Below are positions 1-8,762 of a stretch of 55,941 nucleotides of DNA, piece after piece. The notes below the pieces were generated by a model, which saw nothing but the letters and a program-made list of their open reading frames with translations, was not told the DNA's origin and made no database searches. The DNA is from an uncultured Sphingomonadales bacterium (lineage in GTDB: Bacteria; Pseudomonadota; Alphaproteobacteria; Sphingomonadales; Sphingomonadaceae), in assembly GCA_903868245.1 (NCBI GenBank), contig CAIPUN010000064.1, positions 1-55,941 of the forward strand, read 5' to 3'. A program made the position numbers and the translations under genes. Each line of letters begins with the position of its first letter. The stretch's first letter is position 1.

Positions 1-142
1 CGGCCGAGACCGTGCCGATGCCGCCGGCCGCAGCCCACGCGCCGGAACTTGCATGATTGGTGGCCGCGACGCCCTTGCCGCCTTCGACCAACGGCCATAC
101 TTCACGGCCACCATAGATGATGGGTTTCAGACCCTTGAACAC
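1..142 (-). CDS. NAD(P)H-dependent flavin oxidoreductase / nitronate monooxygenase-like, N-terminal fragment (gene runs off left edge)
   Basis: Minus strand from GTG at 142 reads VFKGLKPIIYGGREVWPLVEGGKGVAATNHASSGAWAAAGGIGTVSA, open to the window edge; resembles the N-terminus of this family. Confidence 0.7.
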   Translation of the reverse strand, partial: MFKGLKPIIYGGREVWPLVEGGKGVAATNHASSGAWAAAGGIGTVSA

Positions 143-216
143 AAATACTACCCCCAAAAAATCTTGCTTAAAGCACCGTGCAGCGCGCTTCTGACGGTCG
201 GCGCTATCGCAAATGT

Positions 217-1365
217 TCAGCTTTGTCGCGCAAAATCGGCACGTTTCATGGCAGAGCCATAAAGCTGTCGATAGCGTGCAAACATCGTGTCCTCATCATA
301 TTGAGAACACGCCAAAATACGGTTTGCAGTGCCTAATGTTGCACGAAGTGCCGCATCTTTTGCCAAGCTATTGATAGCAGAAGTAAATGCGTCCTCATCC
401 GTGCGTGCAACGATAAATGGCCGGTTCTCGCGCGCGACAACAGTACGGACATCACCGACATCCGTAGCCACAATGGGTAGCGCGCTGGTCATCGCTTCAA
501 CCAGTGAAACGGGATATTGTTCACTATCCGACGACAAAGCAAAAATGTCGAACAGCCGAATGTAACGGGCGGAATCACGCAAATATCCGGGCATCATCAA
601 TCGGTCGGTTATGCCAAGTCGCGTGGCCTCTGATATGATCACATCGCGGTCAGGCCCCTCGCCGACAATGGCAAGCCGGATATTTGGGCCTGCCGCCGCG
701 ACCGCTCGTAATAGCCGGGGTAAATTCTTCATCGGTCGCAGTCCGGCGATTGTACCAACAACAATCTCCCCTTCACGTTTCTGAAAACCGGGAAAAGAGC
801 CGCGTTGCGGGCGGCGGTTAAAATGTTTGGTATCAATCCCATTGGGAAAGCGCGCGATTTTCTCCAGCGGCTGATGCCAAACGCTACGCGCAATCTGCTC
901 GAGTGTTTTGGATGGCACGACAAGCGTGTCCGACCGTTGCAACGCGATGGTGCGGAACCAATTGCGGTTCCATTTTAACCGGTCAATTTCATCCTGCTCA
1001 AATCCGTCCTCATGATGGATCAATGGCGGCAATTTCATGCCGCGCGTGAACAAAGTATGCGCCATGACGCCATCCATCGCGCCGAAATTATAACTCAGCA
1101 CGAGGTGAAATTTTTTCATATAAGAGGCCAAACGACGATAGCGCCCCATGCTTGGCATTCCGGCAAGCGCAGGCGCTGCGTCTTTGGGAAAGCTGACCTT
1201 TACGCGCCGATCAATCATGTCCGCCGCGCCAAAGCCATCGCTAACAGCAGTTAAAACCGTATGTTCGGCTTGATCGCCGAAATGATTCATTAAACGAACC
1301 GTGCGCAATTGCGCGTCACCTAAATCAAAGCTGCTATGCAAATGGAGGATGCGGACCGCCGCCAT
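217..1365 (-). CDS. Glycosyltransferase (GT4-like, GT-B fold)
   Basis: ORF with C-terminal 'VGTIAGLRPMKNLPRLLRAVA...IVGEGPDRDVI...ALSSDSEQYPVSLVEAMTSALPIVATDVGDV' typical of GT4 family; start uncertain (ORF opens at 1386, MAAVRILHLHSS start at 1365 is likely). Confidence 0.9.
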   Translation of the reverse strand: MAAVRILHLHSSFDLGDAQLRTVRLMNHFGDQAEHTVLTAVSDGFGAADMIDRRVKVSFPKDAAPALAGMPSMGRYRRLASYMKKFHLVLSYNFGAMDGVMAHTLFTRGMKLPPLIHHEDGFEQDEIDRLKWNRNWFRTIALQRSDTLVVPSKTLEQIARSVWHQPLEKIARFPNGIDTKHFNRRPQRGSFPGFQKREGEIVVGTIAGLRPMKNLPRLLRAVAAAGPNIRLAIVGEGPDRDVIISEATRLGITDRLMMPGYLRDSARYIRLFDIFALSSDSEQYPVSLVEAMTSALPIVATDVGDVRTVVARENRPFIVARTDEDAFTSAINSLAKDAALRATLGTANRILACSQYDEDTMFARYRQLYGSAMKRADFARQS

Positions 1366-1402
1366 ACTTGCCTTTCCTTCTCGCACCGCCCAGATGCTTT
1401 GA

Positions 1403-2794
1403 ATGATTATCGAACCTATGCACTCTCCCTACCGTCCTGATCCACAAATCGCCAGTCTGGGTGAAAAAATTGGTGATCCTGTGCGCGCGGCCGACTTCCC
1501 CGAAACAAAACTGCGTTTTCGTAACGATCGTTGGGCGGCAACAGTCGGCCTCGCGGACTATGACGACGCAGCCTGGGTCCGCCACTTTGGTCGTTTTGAA
1601 CCGCTGCCTGACAACATGCCTGAACCGTTGGCGTTGCGTTATCATGGGCACCAATTTCGTGTATATAATCCCGACATTGGCGATGGTCGCGGCTTCCTGT
1701 TTGCGCAGATACGCGATGGCGACGGCCGCTTGCTTGACCTCGCAACCAAGGGGTCGGGCACCACGCCCTATAGCCGCCGTGGCGATGGCCGCTTGACGCT
1801 AAAAGGGGGCGTGCGCGAAATATTGGCAACGGAGATGCTAGAAGCTTTGGGCGTCAACACCTCCAAAACATTTTCGATCATTGAAACCGGCGAAGAATTG
1901 ATGCGCGGCGATGAACCGTCCCCCACACGATCGGCAGTGATGGTCCGATTAAGCCACAGCCATATCCGTATTGGTAGCTTCCAGCGTGTCGCCGCCGAGG
2001 GCGATGCCGCCTTCATGCAGCAGCTCATCACTTATTGCCTGACGCAGCTTTATGACGTTGCCCCGACGGAAAATCCTGCCGCACAATTGCTTGCGTTAGC
2101 GGTGGAACGGGTCGCTGATCTTGCCGCGTCCTACATGGTCGCGGGCTTTGTCCATGGCGTGCTCAATACCGACAATATCAATATCACCGGCGAAAGCTTC
2201 GATTATGGGCCATGGCGCTTCACCGAATATTGGGACCCGCAATTCACGGCAGCCTATTTCGACGAGTCCGGCCTATATGCCTTTGGGAGACAGGCAGAAG
2301 CCCTGCATTGGAATTTAGGGCAGTTGGCGGTTGCGCTGCGCTTATTGTCGGATGCGCCTCCGCTGATTGCGGCGTTGGAGAGTTTTCCCGGCCTCTATCA
2401 ACAAGCGGTCATCCGGCGTTTTCTCTGGCGGCTGGGCGTTGCATCGCGCGGAGAGGCGTTGGACAGGCAATTGGTCGAGGCCGCAGAACGCACAATGGCG
2501 CAGGAAAAAATCGCAATCGATCAATTCTTCTATCACTATCGCCATGGCAACGCGGACGCGTGCGAAGATGCCGGCGAGTATCAGGCGGCCTTTGCGGCGT
2601 TGCTACGAGACTACACGCCAGTCGAAGGGCAGCTCCACGATTATTGGACGAATGGCGCGATCTGTTCGATGTTGATCAACGAGGTGGAAGACATCTGGCA
2701 GGCCATATCCGAAAAGGATGACTGGGAACCATTACAACGCAAAATCCTTGTTATCCGGGAAATGGGGCACGCCCATATGGCGCCGAATTTATAA
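1403..2794 (+). CDS. selO: Protein adenylyltransferase SelO (YdiU/UPF0061 family)
   Basis: RYHGHQFRVYNPDIGDGRGFLFAQIRD...DLATKGSGTTPYSRRGDGRLTLKGGVREILATEML...HGVLNTDNINITGESFDYGPW motifs. Confidence 0.93.
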   Translation: MIIEPMHSPYRPDPQIASLGEKIGDPVRAADFPETKLRFRNDRWAATVGLADYDDAAWVRHFGRFEPLPDNMPEPLALRYHGHQFRVYNPDIGDGRGFLFAQIRDGDGRLLDLATKGSGTTPYSRRGDGRLTLKGGVREILATEMLEALGVNTSKTFSIIETGEELMRGDEPSPTRSAVMVRLSHSHIRIGSFQRVAAEGDAAFMQQLITYCLTQLYDVAPTENPAAQLLALAVERVADLAASYMVAGFVHGVLNTDNINITGESFDYGPWRFTEYWDPQFTAAYFDESGLYAFGRQAEALHWNLGQLAVALRLLSDAPPLIAALESFPGLYQQAVIRRFLWRLGVASRGEALDRQLVEAAERTMAQEKIAIDQFFYHYRHGNADACEDAGEYQAAFAALLRDYTPVEGQLHDYWTNGAICSMLINEVEDIWQAISEKDDWEPLQRKILVIREMGHAHMAPNL

Positions 2795-2881
2795 CGGCAA
2801 AATGATGTGCTAAAGTTCTTCTAAGCCTTGGCCAACTTATCCTGATTTGATGCTGGCGACACAATTGCCCATCATAACAAG

Positions 2882-3649
2882 ATGGAACAAGCACGCGTAT
2901 ATTTGGTGGGCGCTGGCCCCGGTGACCCCGAACTGCTGACGGTGAAGGCCGTCCGGTTGATTTCTACCGCGGACGTTGTGGTGCATGATGGCCTTGTCGA
3001 TGACGCGATTATGGCGCTCATCAACCCCGCCGCACGTCTAATTTCCGTTGCTAAAAGCCGCTCACGGCATTCGGTGCCGCAAGACGGCATCAACGACATT
3101 CTCGTCCGTGAGGCGCAGGCCGGCCATATGGTCGTGCGGTTGAAAGGCGGCGATCCCTTCATTTTCGGACGCGGCGGCGAAGAGGCGGAGGCCTGCCGCG
3201 ACGCTGGCATCGATGTGGAGGTCGTTCCCGGCATCTCTGCGGCGATGGGCGGGGCAGCCGCAACGATGTTACCATTGACCCACCGTGATGCCGCGAGCGC
3301 CGTGACCTTCGTCGCTGGCCAGTGCAAGGGCCTGACCGACCAGAATTGGGCGGGCCTAGCGGGTAAAGACCGCACTTTGGTTATTTACATGGGCATTGCG
3401 ACCGCAGCGGACATTACCGAAAAACTCATCAGCGACGGCCTGTCACCCGACACACCTGTCGCCGTGCTGGAGCGCGCCACACGGCCCAACGCCCGCGCGA
3501 TGCGCACCATATTAACCGACCTAGGCGATATGATCGCACGCGAAGGCATTGTTTCGCCAGCAATCATCATCGTCGGCGATGTCGTCCTGAAATCTGATGC
3601 CGAAGACCGGCTGTTCCATTTTGCCAAGCAGGCGGAGAAAATTGCGTGA
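2882..3649 (+). CDS. cobA: Uroporphyrinogen-III C-methyltransferase
   Basis: VYLVGAGPGDPELLTVKAVRLI..., VVRLKGGDPFIFGRGGEEAEA, VVPGISAA; siroheme synthesis, next to cysI. Confidence 0.95.
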   Translation: MEQARVYLVGAGPGDPELLTVKAVRLISTADVVVHDGLVDDAIMALINPAARLISVAKSRSRHSVPQDGINDILVREAQAGHMVVRLKGGDPFIFGRGGEEAEACRDAGIDVEVVPGISAAMGGAAATMLPLTHRDAASAVTFVAGQCKGLTDQNWAGLAGKDRTLVIYMGIATAADITEKLISDGLSPDTPVAVLERATRPNARAMRTILTDLGDMIAREGIVSPAIIIVGDVVLKSDAEDRLFHFAKQAEKIA

Positions 3650-3942
3650 AATTACTAACGGGAAATGATTTGGTGTCTGGCGCTGTCACATGGTGGACGG
3701 GCAATGGCTGGTCCATACATGTCGAAGATGCCACAGATGTCGGCGAACATGGTGAGGCGATACTTCACGCCGAGGAAGGCGCACGCCGCGTTAACGCGCC
3801 ATATATCATTGACGCGCTGCCAACCGAAGACGGCCCGCGTCCCGCGCATATCAAAGACCGCATTCGCGCGCTGGGACCAACCGTCCGTACCGATCTTACA
3901 CTCAAACCTGCCGATCCTACGGCTGGCGACTGGATAATCTGA
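3646..3942 (+). CDS. DUF2849 domain-containing protein
   Basis: 98-aa ORF with 4-bp ATGA overlap to cobA; placement between cobA and cysI matches DUF2849 proteins in alphaproteobacterial sulfate clusters. Confidence 0.75.
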   Translation: MKLLTGNDLVSGAVTWWTGNGWSIHVEDATDVGEHGEAILHAEEGARRVNAPYIIDALPTEDGPRPAHIKDRIRALGPTVRTDLTLKPADPTAGDWII

Positions 3943-3943
3943 C

Positions 3944-5572
3944 ATGTATAAATATGACAATTACGACCAAGCCATGGTTGACGCACGCGTCGCCGAATTT
4001 CGTGACCAAATAAACCGCCGCATTGCCGGTGAAATCACAGAAGACCAGTTCAAACCGCTGCGGTTGATGAACGGCCTCTATCTTCAATTGCACGCCTATA
4101 TGCTGCGTGTTGCCATTCCTTATGGCACGCTCGATTCACGGCAAATGCGGATGCTGGCGCATATCGCACGCAAATATGACCGCGATTACGGCCATTTCAC
4201 CACGCGCCAGAATATCCAGTATAACTGGATCAAGCTGGAGGACTGTGCTGACATATTAGAAGAGCTGGCCACCGTCGAAATGCATGCCATTCAGACCAGC
4301 GGCAATTGCATCCGCAACATTTCCTCCGACCAATATGCGGGCGCGGCGGCGGACGAAGTCACCGACCCGCGTCCTTGGGCCGAATTGCTGCGCCAATGGT
4401 CGACCTTCCATCCGGAATTCAGCTACCTACCCCGCAAGTTCAAAATTGCGGTGATTGCGTCGCCCGAAGACCGCGCAGCGATGCGCTTGCACGACATCGG
4501 GCTGGAACTTGTCCGCCAAGATGGCGAACTGGGCGCGCGGGTATTTGTCGGTGGCGGCATGGGCCGGACGCCTATGATCGCGCCCGAGATCAACCCATTC
4601 GTCAAGGCAGACGATCTGCTGAGCTATCTTGAGGCCTGCCTGCGTGTGTACAACCGCTACGGACGGCGCGACAATATGTACAAAGCACGGATCAAGATCC
4701 TGATCCATGAAATCGGCGCAGACGCATATCGTCGTCAGGTCGCCGAAGAATTTGCGCATGTGAAAACTTTGGGCATCGACCCGCCTTTGGCGGAGCTAGA
4801 ACGCATCAGCGCCTTTTTTGCGCCGCCTGCTTATGATGCCGCAAACATAGAGCCGGACCGCAATGATCCGGATTTTGCTGTTTGGCTTGACCAAAATGTG
4901 AAGCCGCACAAGCAAGCGGGTTACGCCATCGTCAATATCAGCTTGAAGCCTATTGGTGGTATTCCTGGCGATGCGACATCAAAGCAAATTGATATCATGG
5001 CGGATCTTGCCGAAAAATACAGCTTTGACGAATTGCGCGTCACGCATGCGCAGAATGTCGTCCTGCCTTATGTGGCAAAGCGCGACCTTTATGCCGTGTG
5101 GCAAACCTTGCGCGATGCTGAATTGGCCGACGCCAATCTTGACCTGATCAGCGATATCATCGCCTGCCCCGGCCTTGATTATTGCAGCCTTGCCAATGCC
5201 CGTTCGATCCCCGTCGCGCAGAAAATTGCGACGCGTTTTGCCGACATGGACCGGCAACGCGATTTGGGTGAGCTGAAGCTTAAAATTTCAGGCTGCATCA
5301 ACGCCTGCGGACATCATCATGCTGGGCATATCGGCATATTGGGCGTCGATAAAAAAGGCGTGGAAAATTACCAGCTGACCTTTGGTGGCTCTGGCGCGGA
5401 AGACGTCAGCATCGGCAAGATTATTGGCCCCGGCTTTGACGAAGACGGCGTGGTTGATGCGGTGGAAAAGGCAACGGAAGTCTACAAGGCACTGCGCGAG
5501 GGCGATGAACGTTTCGTCGATACCTATCGCCGTGTCGGCCTCGAACCTTTTAAGGAGGCGATTTATGGTTGA
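3944..5572 (+). CDS. cysI: Nitrite/sulfite reductase, hemoprotein subunit
   Basis: TTRQNIQYNWIKLED, CPGLDYCSLANARSIPVAQKI, KISGCINACGHHHAGHIGILGVDKKG (siroheme/4Fe4S cysteines). Confidence 0.95.
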   Translation: MYKYDNYDQAMVDARVAEFRDQINRRIAGEITEDQFKPLRLMNGLYLQLHAYMLRVAIPYGTLDSRQMRMLAHIARKYDRDYGHFTTRQNIQYNWIKLEDCADILEELATVEMHAIQTSGNCIRNISSDQYAGAAADEVTDPRPWAELLRQWSTFHPEFSYLPRKFKIAVIASPEDRAAMRLHDIGLELVRQDGELGARVFVGGGMGRTPMIAPEINPFVKADDLLSYLEACLRVYNRYGRRDNMYKARIKILIHEIGADAYRRQVAEEFAHVKTLGIDPPLAELERISAFFAPPAYDAANIEPDRNDPDFAVWLDQNVKPHKQAGYAIVNISLKPIGGIPGDATSKQIDIMADLAEKYSFDELRVTHAQNVVLPYVAKRDLYAVWQTLRDAELADANLDLISDIIACPGLDYCSLANARSIPVAQKIATRFADMDRQRDLGELKLKISGCINACGHHHAGHIGILGVDKKGVENYQLTFGGSGAEDVSIGKIIGPGFDEDGVVDAVEKATEVYKALREGDERFVDTYRRVGLEPFKEAIYG

Positions 5573-5987
5573 ATTTCGTTATCGTACCGATGAAGTCACG
5601 GAGCAGCCGTCAGTGACGCTGGATGCGTTTCTGGATCAGTCCAACGCGACCGCTGTCCGGTTGGAACCGGATGATGATGCACGGGCCTTAATCCCTTTTC
5701 TCGACCGGCTGACGTTGATCGAAGTGGCCTTCCCCAAATTTCGCGATGGCAGGGGGTATAGCGCCGCACGCATATTGCGTGAAGCAGGGTATCAAGGCGA
5801 ATTGCGCGCGCAAGGCGATGTTTTGGTTGACCAGATTGCTTATATGCGCCGCTGCGGCTTTGACAGCTTCGCCCCCGAAGCCTCGTTAAACCCCGATGCG
5901 GTCGCCCGTGCGCTCGCGCATTATGACCATGCGTATCAAGGGGCCGCCGATAGCGTCGTGCCTATTTGGAAGCTAAGGCATGGCTAG
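5565..5987 (+). CDS. DUF934 domain-containing protein
   Basis: ATG at 5565 overlaps cysI end; 'FPKFRDGRGYSAARILREAGYQGELRAQGDVLVDQIAYMRRCGFDSF' typical of DUF934. Confidence 0.85.
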   Translation: MVEFRYRTDEVTEQPSVTLDAFLDQSNATAVRLEPDDDARALIPFLDRLTLIEVAFPKFRDGRGYSAARILREAGYQGELRAQGDVLVDQIAYMRRCGFDSFAPEASLNPDAVARALAHYDHAYQGAADSVVPIWKLRHG

Positions 5988-6750
5988 CAAGGTCCGCATC
6001 GCCGATCGTATCAACACCGCCCCGCGTTATACAGACGGCGATGCTGTCCGCCTGAACAACATGTTCCGGGGCCGCGATACGATTGAGATGCTGACCATCT
6101 TGTTGCGCGAAAATATGTTGGGCGATGCGGCTGTGGTCTCTAGCTTCGGCGCCGAAAGCGCGGTCTTGCTGCACCTCATTGCCAACATCGATCCGACGGT
6201 GCCCGTCTTGTTCTTGGACACGGGCAAGCATTTCCCGGAGACAATTACCTATCGGGAAAATCTCCGGTCCGCGCTCGGCCTGTTGGATTTACGCATCCTG
6301 ACGCCGGATCCCATTTTGCTCCAGCAAAAGGACGAAACGGGCCTGCGTTGGTCATATGACCCTGATGGCTGCTGCGACATCCGCAAAGTGCTGCCGCTCA
6401 ATGCCGCTTTGTCCGGCTTTGATGCCCAATTTACCGGGCGCAAAGCATTCCAGTCATCTACCCGCCGCGCAATGCCCCGCTTTGAAATCGAAAATGGCCG
6501 TTTGAAGGTCAACCCGCTGGCCGATTGGGACCAGGCAAAAATCGATGCCTATATGGCCGCCCATGCTTTACCTGCGCATCCCTTGGTAAAGCTTGGCTAT
6601 CCTTCCATTGGTTGTTCGCCTTGCACCACCAAAGTTGCGCCCGGCGAAGACCCGCGCTCTGGCCGTTGGAAGGGCTGGGACAAGGTGGAATGCGGGATAC
6701 ATAATGCCGTGACGCCGATTGGCGATGGTTCGGACGACCCTATTTTCTGA
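5980..6750 (+). CDS. cysH: Phosphoadenylyl-sulfate / adenylyl-sulfate reductase
   Basis: SSFGAESAVLLHLIANIDPTVPVLFLDTGKHFPET, CCDIRKVLPL, GYPSIGCSPCTT...CGIH cysteine signatures. Confidence 0.95.
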   Translation: MASKVRIADRINTAPRYTDGDAVRLNNMFRGRDTIEMLTILLRENMLGDAAVVSSFGAESAVLLHLIANIDPTVPVLFLDTGKHFPETITYRENLRSALGLLDLRILTPDPILLQQKDETGLRWSYDPDGCCDIRKVLPLNAALSGFDAQFTGRKAFQSSTRRAMPRFEIENGRLKVNPLADWDQAKIDAYMAAHALPAHPLVKLGYPSIGCSPCTTKVAPGEDPRSGRWKGWDKVECGIHNAVTPIGDGSDDPIF

Positions 6751-6776
6751 GGGCACGTATCAGTTCATCGTCTACG

Positions 6777-6792
6777 ACCCTATGGATAGGGT
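6777..6792. terminator. Perfect 7-bp-stem hairpin ACCCTAT-GG-ATAGGGT downstream of cysH
   Basis: Inverted repeat read directly; 27 nt after the cysH stop, no U-tract, so terminator role is weak. Confidence 0.3.
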
Positions 6793-6826
6793 GCGCCGCA
6801 TATCATCCTCCTGAATGCACACCCAT

Positions 6827-6896
6827 CGTCATCCTGAACTTGTTTCAGGATAACGAGCATCCGTAGCGTGTATCCTGTAACAAGTTCAGCATCACA
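6827..6896. repeat. Dispersed repeat, family A (cgtCATCCTGAACTTGTTTCAGGATa) with imperfect inverted copy
   Basis: cgtcatcctgaacttgtttcaggata at 6827-6852 and inverted copy gtatcctgtaacaagttcagcatcac near 6869-6895; related copies at 11909-12021. Confidence 0.8.
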
Positions 6897-6945
6897 AGAC
6901 TTCGGCAAAACGCGTCAGCCTAAACGTCGCGCTGCCAATCGAGAA

Positions 6946-7347
6946 TCAATCCCGACTGAAAAAATACGCCTGCACATCGGCCGCAATGCGCGCAGGCCGC
7001 AGCGTTTTTGCATCAATGCAGCACCAGCTAGACTTTACCTCGGCAAGAACGTCCTCACCACGCTTGATGACCGTGTCGTAAAATGACCGGGCCCCTTGCA
7101 CTTTTTCAAGCACAACCGATGCGATCACCTCATCATTGAGGAATGCCGGCCGCCGGTATGTAATTTCATGTTTAAGCGCGACCCAAAGATATTTCGCCGC
7201 TGTCTCCGGCGGGGCAAGCTTGTTCCAATGCGCTAGCACGGCATCTTGCACCCAGTTCAAGTAGCGCGCGTTGTTCACATGCCCCATGAAATCAATGTCC
7301 GAAGGCAGCACGCCAATGCGGTGAAGATGAAGGAGAGTAGTTGTCAT
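6946..7347 (-). CDS. Acyl-CoA thioesterase (hotdog fold, 4HBT-like)
   Basis: HRIGVLPSDIDFMGHVNNARYLNWVQDAVLAHW; start MTTTLLHLHR at 7347 chosen inside the longer ORF. Confidence 0.88.
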   Translation of the reverse strand: MTTTLLHLHRIGVLPSDIDFMGHVNNARYLNWVQDAVLAHWNKLAPPETAAKYLWVALKHEITYRRPAFLNDEVIASVVLEKVQGARSFYDTVIKRGEDVLAEVKSSWCCIDAKTLRPARIAADVQAYFFSRD

Positions 7348-7506
7348 GAGGCTTTCATCATAAACGTTAAGAAACGGTGATACTGCCCTATTGCGGCAAA
7401 ACCATGAATAAATGCTGACGATAACGGGCAAAGGTAAAGATTTTACACTTCTGCGAACACTGTTTGGAACTGACATGAACTTGCAACGCTCGATCCTTTA
7501 TCCCAC

Positions 7507-7857
7507 ATGACGATTATGCACCCCTCGAAACGAAAAAACTGGATCGATACGCCCGCTTATCGCTGGTCGATGGTCATTTTGGGTTGGGCGCTAATCATTG
7601 CGGCACCGCTTGTCAGCTGGCTTCCAGGTCCAGGCGGACTAATGCTGTTTATCATCGGACTCGGCGTGATCCTCAAACATTCGCGTTGGGCAAAGAAACG
7701 ATATTCGCGACTTTCAAAGCAACATCCCGAATATGCCCGCTGGGCAAATTGGGCGCTGCGGCGCAACAAGGTCACAGGGCGCCCGCCCTTTCCCGATGTC
7801 AAACGCGACATCATGCACCTGTTACGGCGTGACGATGTTGACATGAAAATGCCGTAA
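7507..7857 (+). CDS. Small membrane protein (PGPGW-type, uncharacterised)
   Basis: ORF with hydrophobic segments around WLPGPGGLMLFIIGLGVILKHSRWAKKR. Confidence 0.7.
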   Translation: MTIMHPSKRKNWIDTPAYRWSMVILGWALIIAAPLVSWLPGPGGLMLFIIGLGVILKHSRWAKKRYSRLSKQHPEYARWANWALRRNKVTGRPPFPDVKRDIMHLLRRDDVDMKMP

Positions 7858-7863
7858 CCCGTG

Positions 7864-7892
7864 TTGACTTTTCGCCATCCTGACCCTATCGG
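7864..7892 (+). promoter_or_regulatory. Candidate sigma70-type promoter upstream of rpmH
   Basis: TTGACT (7864-7869), 17-nt spacer, TATCGG (7887-7892); weak -10. Confidence 0.35.
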
Positions 7893-7972
7893 CCACTGCA
7901 ACAGAAAAGGTCGCTGCACAGATTCGGCGACCATTTTCATTTCAAGACGCAAAAAATTTAAGGATTATAGTC

Positions 7973-8107
7973 ATGAAGCGCACTTTTCAGCCGAGCAATC
8001 TCGTGCGTGCCCGTCGCCACGGTTTTCGTCTCCGTATGTCAACCGCTGCTGGCCGCAACATCCTGAACGCACGTCGCGCACGCGGCCGCAAGAAGCTGTC
8101 GGCTTAA
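7973..8107 (+). CDS. rpmH: 50S ribosomal protein L34
   Basis: [44 protein letters not shown] read from sequence; 44 aa, below the ORF-track cut-off. Confidence 0.98.
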   Translation: MKRTFQPSNLVRARRHGFRLRMSTAAGRNILNARRARGRKKLSA

Positions 8108-8130
8108 TAACTGAGCAGGCGGACCGCGAC

Positions 8131-8466
8131 ATGCGCGGTTACAGCGTTATCAAAAAAAGGTCAGATTTTCTGGCTGCCAACCGGGGGAAGCGATACGCAA
8201 CTCCCGGTTTTGTTTTGCTTGTGAAAGACAGGCAAGATGAAAGCACCGACATTCGCTTGGGCATTACCATTACCAAGAAGGTCGGCAACGCGGTGGTCCG
8301 CAACCGCATGCGCCGCCGCTTTCGCGCGCTCGCGCAGGAAATGCTAGGGCATAATGGCCAACCCGGCGCTGACCATATCCTGATTGGCCGCGACAGCGGG
8401 ATAGAACGGGACTTTGGCGCATTGCGCAGTGACATGAGCAAGGCGTTGGGAAAGCTATGCAGCTGA
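8131..8466 (+). CDS. rnpA: Ribonuclease P protein component
   Basis: VIKKRSDFLAANRGKRYATPGFVLLV...RLGITITKKVGNAVVRNRMRRRFR; directly after rpmH. Confidence 0.96.
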   Translation: MRGYSVIKKRSDFLAANRGKRYATPGFVLLVKDRQDESTDIRLGITITKKVGNAVVRNRMRRRFRALAQEMLGHNGQPGADHILIGRDSGIERDFGALRSDMSKALGKLCS

Positions 8467-8515
8467 CAAGCAATAACCCAATCCTCCTCAACGACTTGCG
8501 ATGGGGGGATAGCCT

Positions 8516-8728
8516 ATGATTGCAAAGCTTTTCATCCTGGTCGCACGGGCCTGGCAAATCGGCCCATCACGCATTTTGCCGCCGACGTGTAGATATAGCC
8601 CAAGCTGTTCGGCCTATGCGATTAATGCGCTACAAAAATATGGCGCAATTAAGGGTGGCTGGCTGGCCATCAAACGGCTATTGCGCTGCCAACCTTGGGG
8701 TGGGCACGGATATGATCCCGTGCCATGA
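8516..8728 (+). CDS. yidD: Membrane protein insertion efficiency factor YidD
   Basis: [44 protein letters not shown]. Confidence 0.96.
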   Translation: MIAKLFILVARAWQIGPSRILPPTCRYSPSCSAYAINALQKYGAIKGGWLAIKRLLRCQPWGGHGYDPVP

Positions 8729-8762
8729 AGCTCCATTTACGGATTAACGGGGAATTTTAGAC

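Noticed and set aside
2800-2881. Possible SAM-type riboswitch or other leader before cobA/cysI
   Set aside because: No recognisable riboswitch core or clear hairpin could be read by eye; needs a covariance-model search
7877-7887. CCTGACCCTAT upstream of rpmH resembling family-B repeat half
   Set aside because: Only a 10-nt half match without the inverted arm, and it falls in the presumed promoter spacer; likely coincidence
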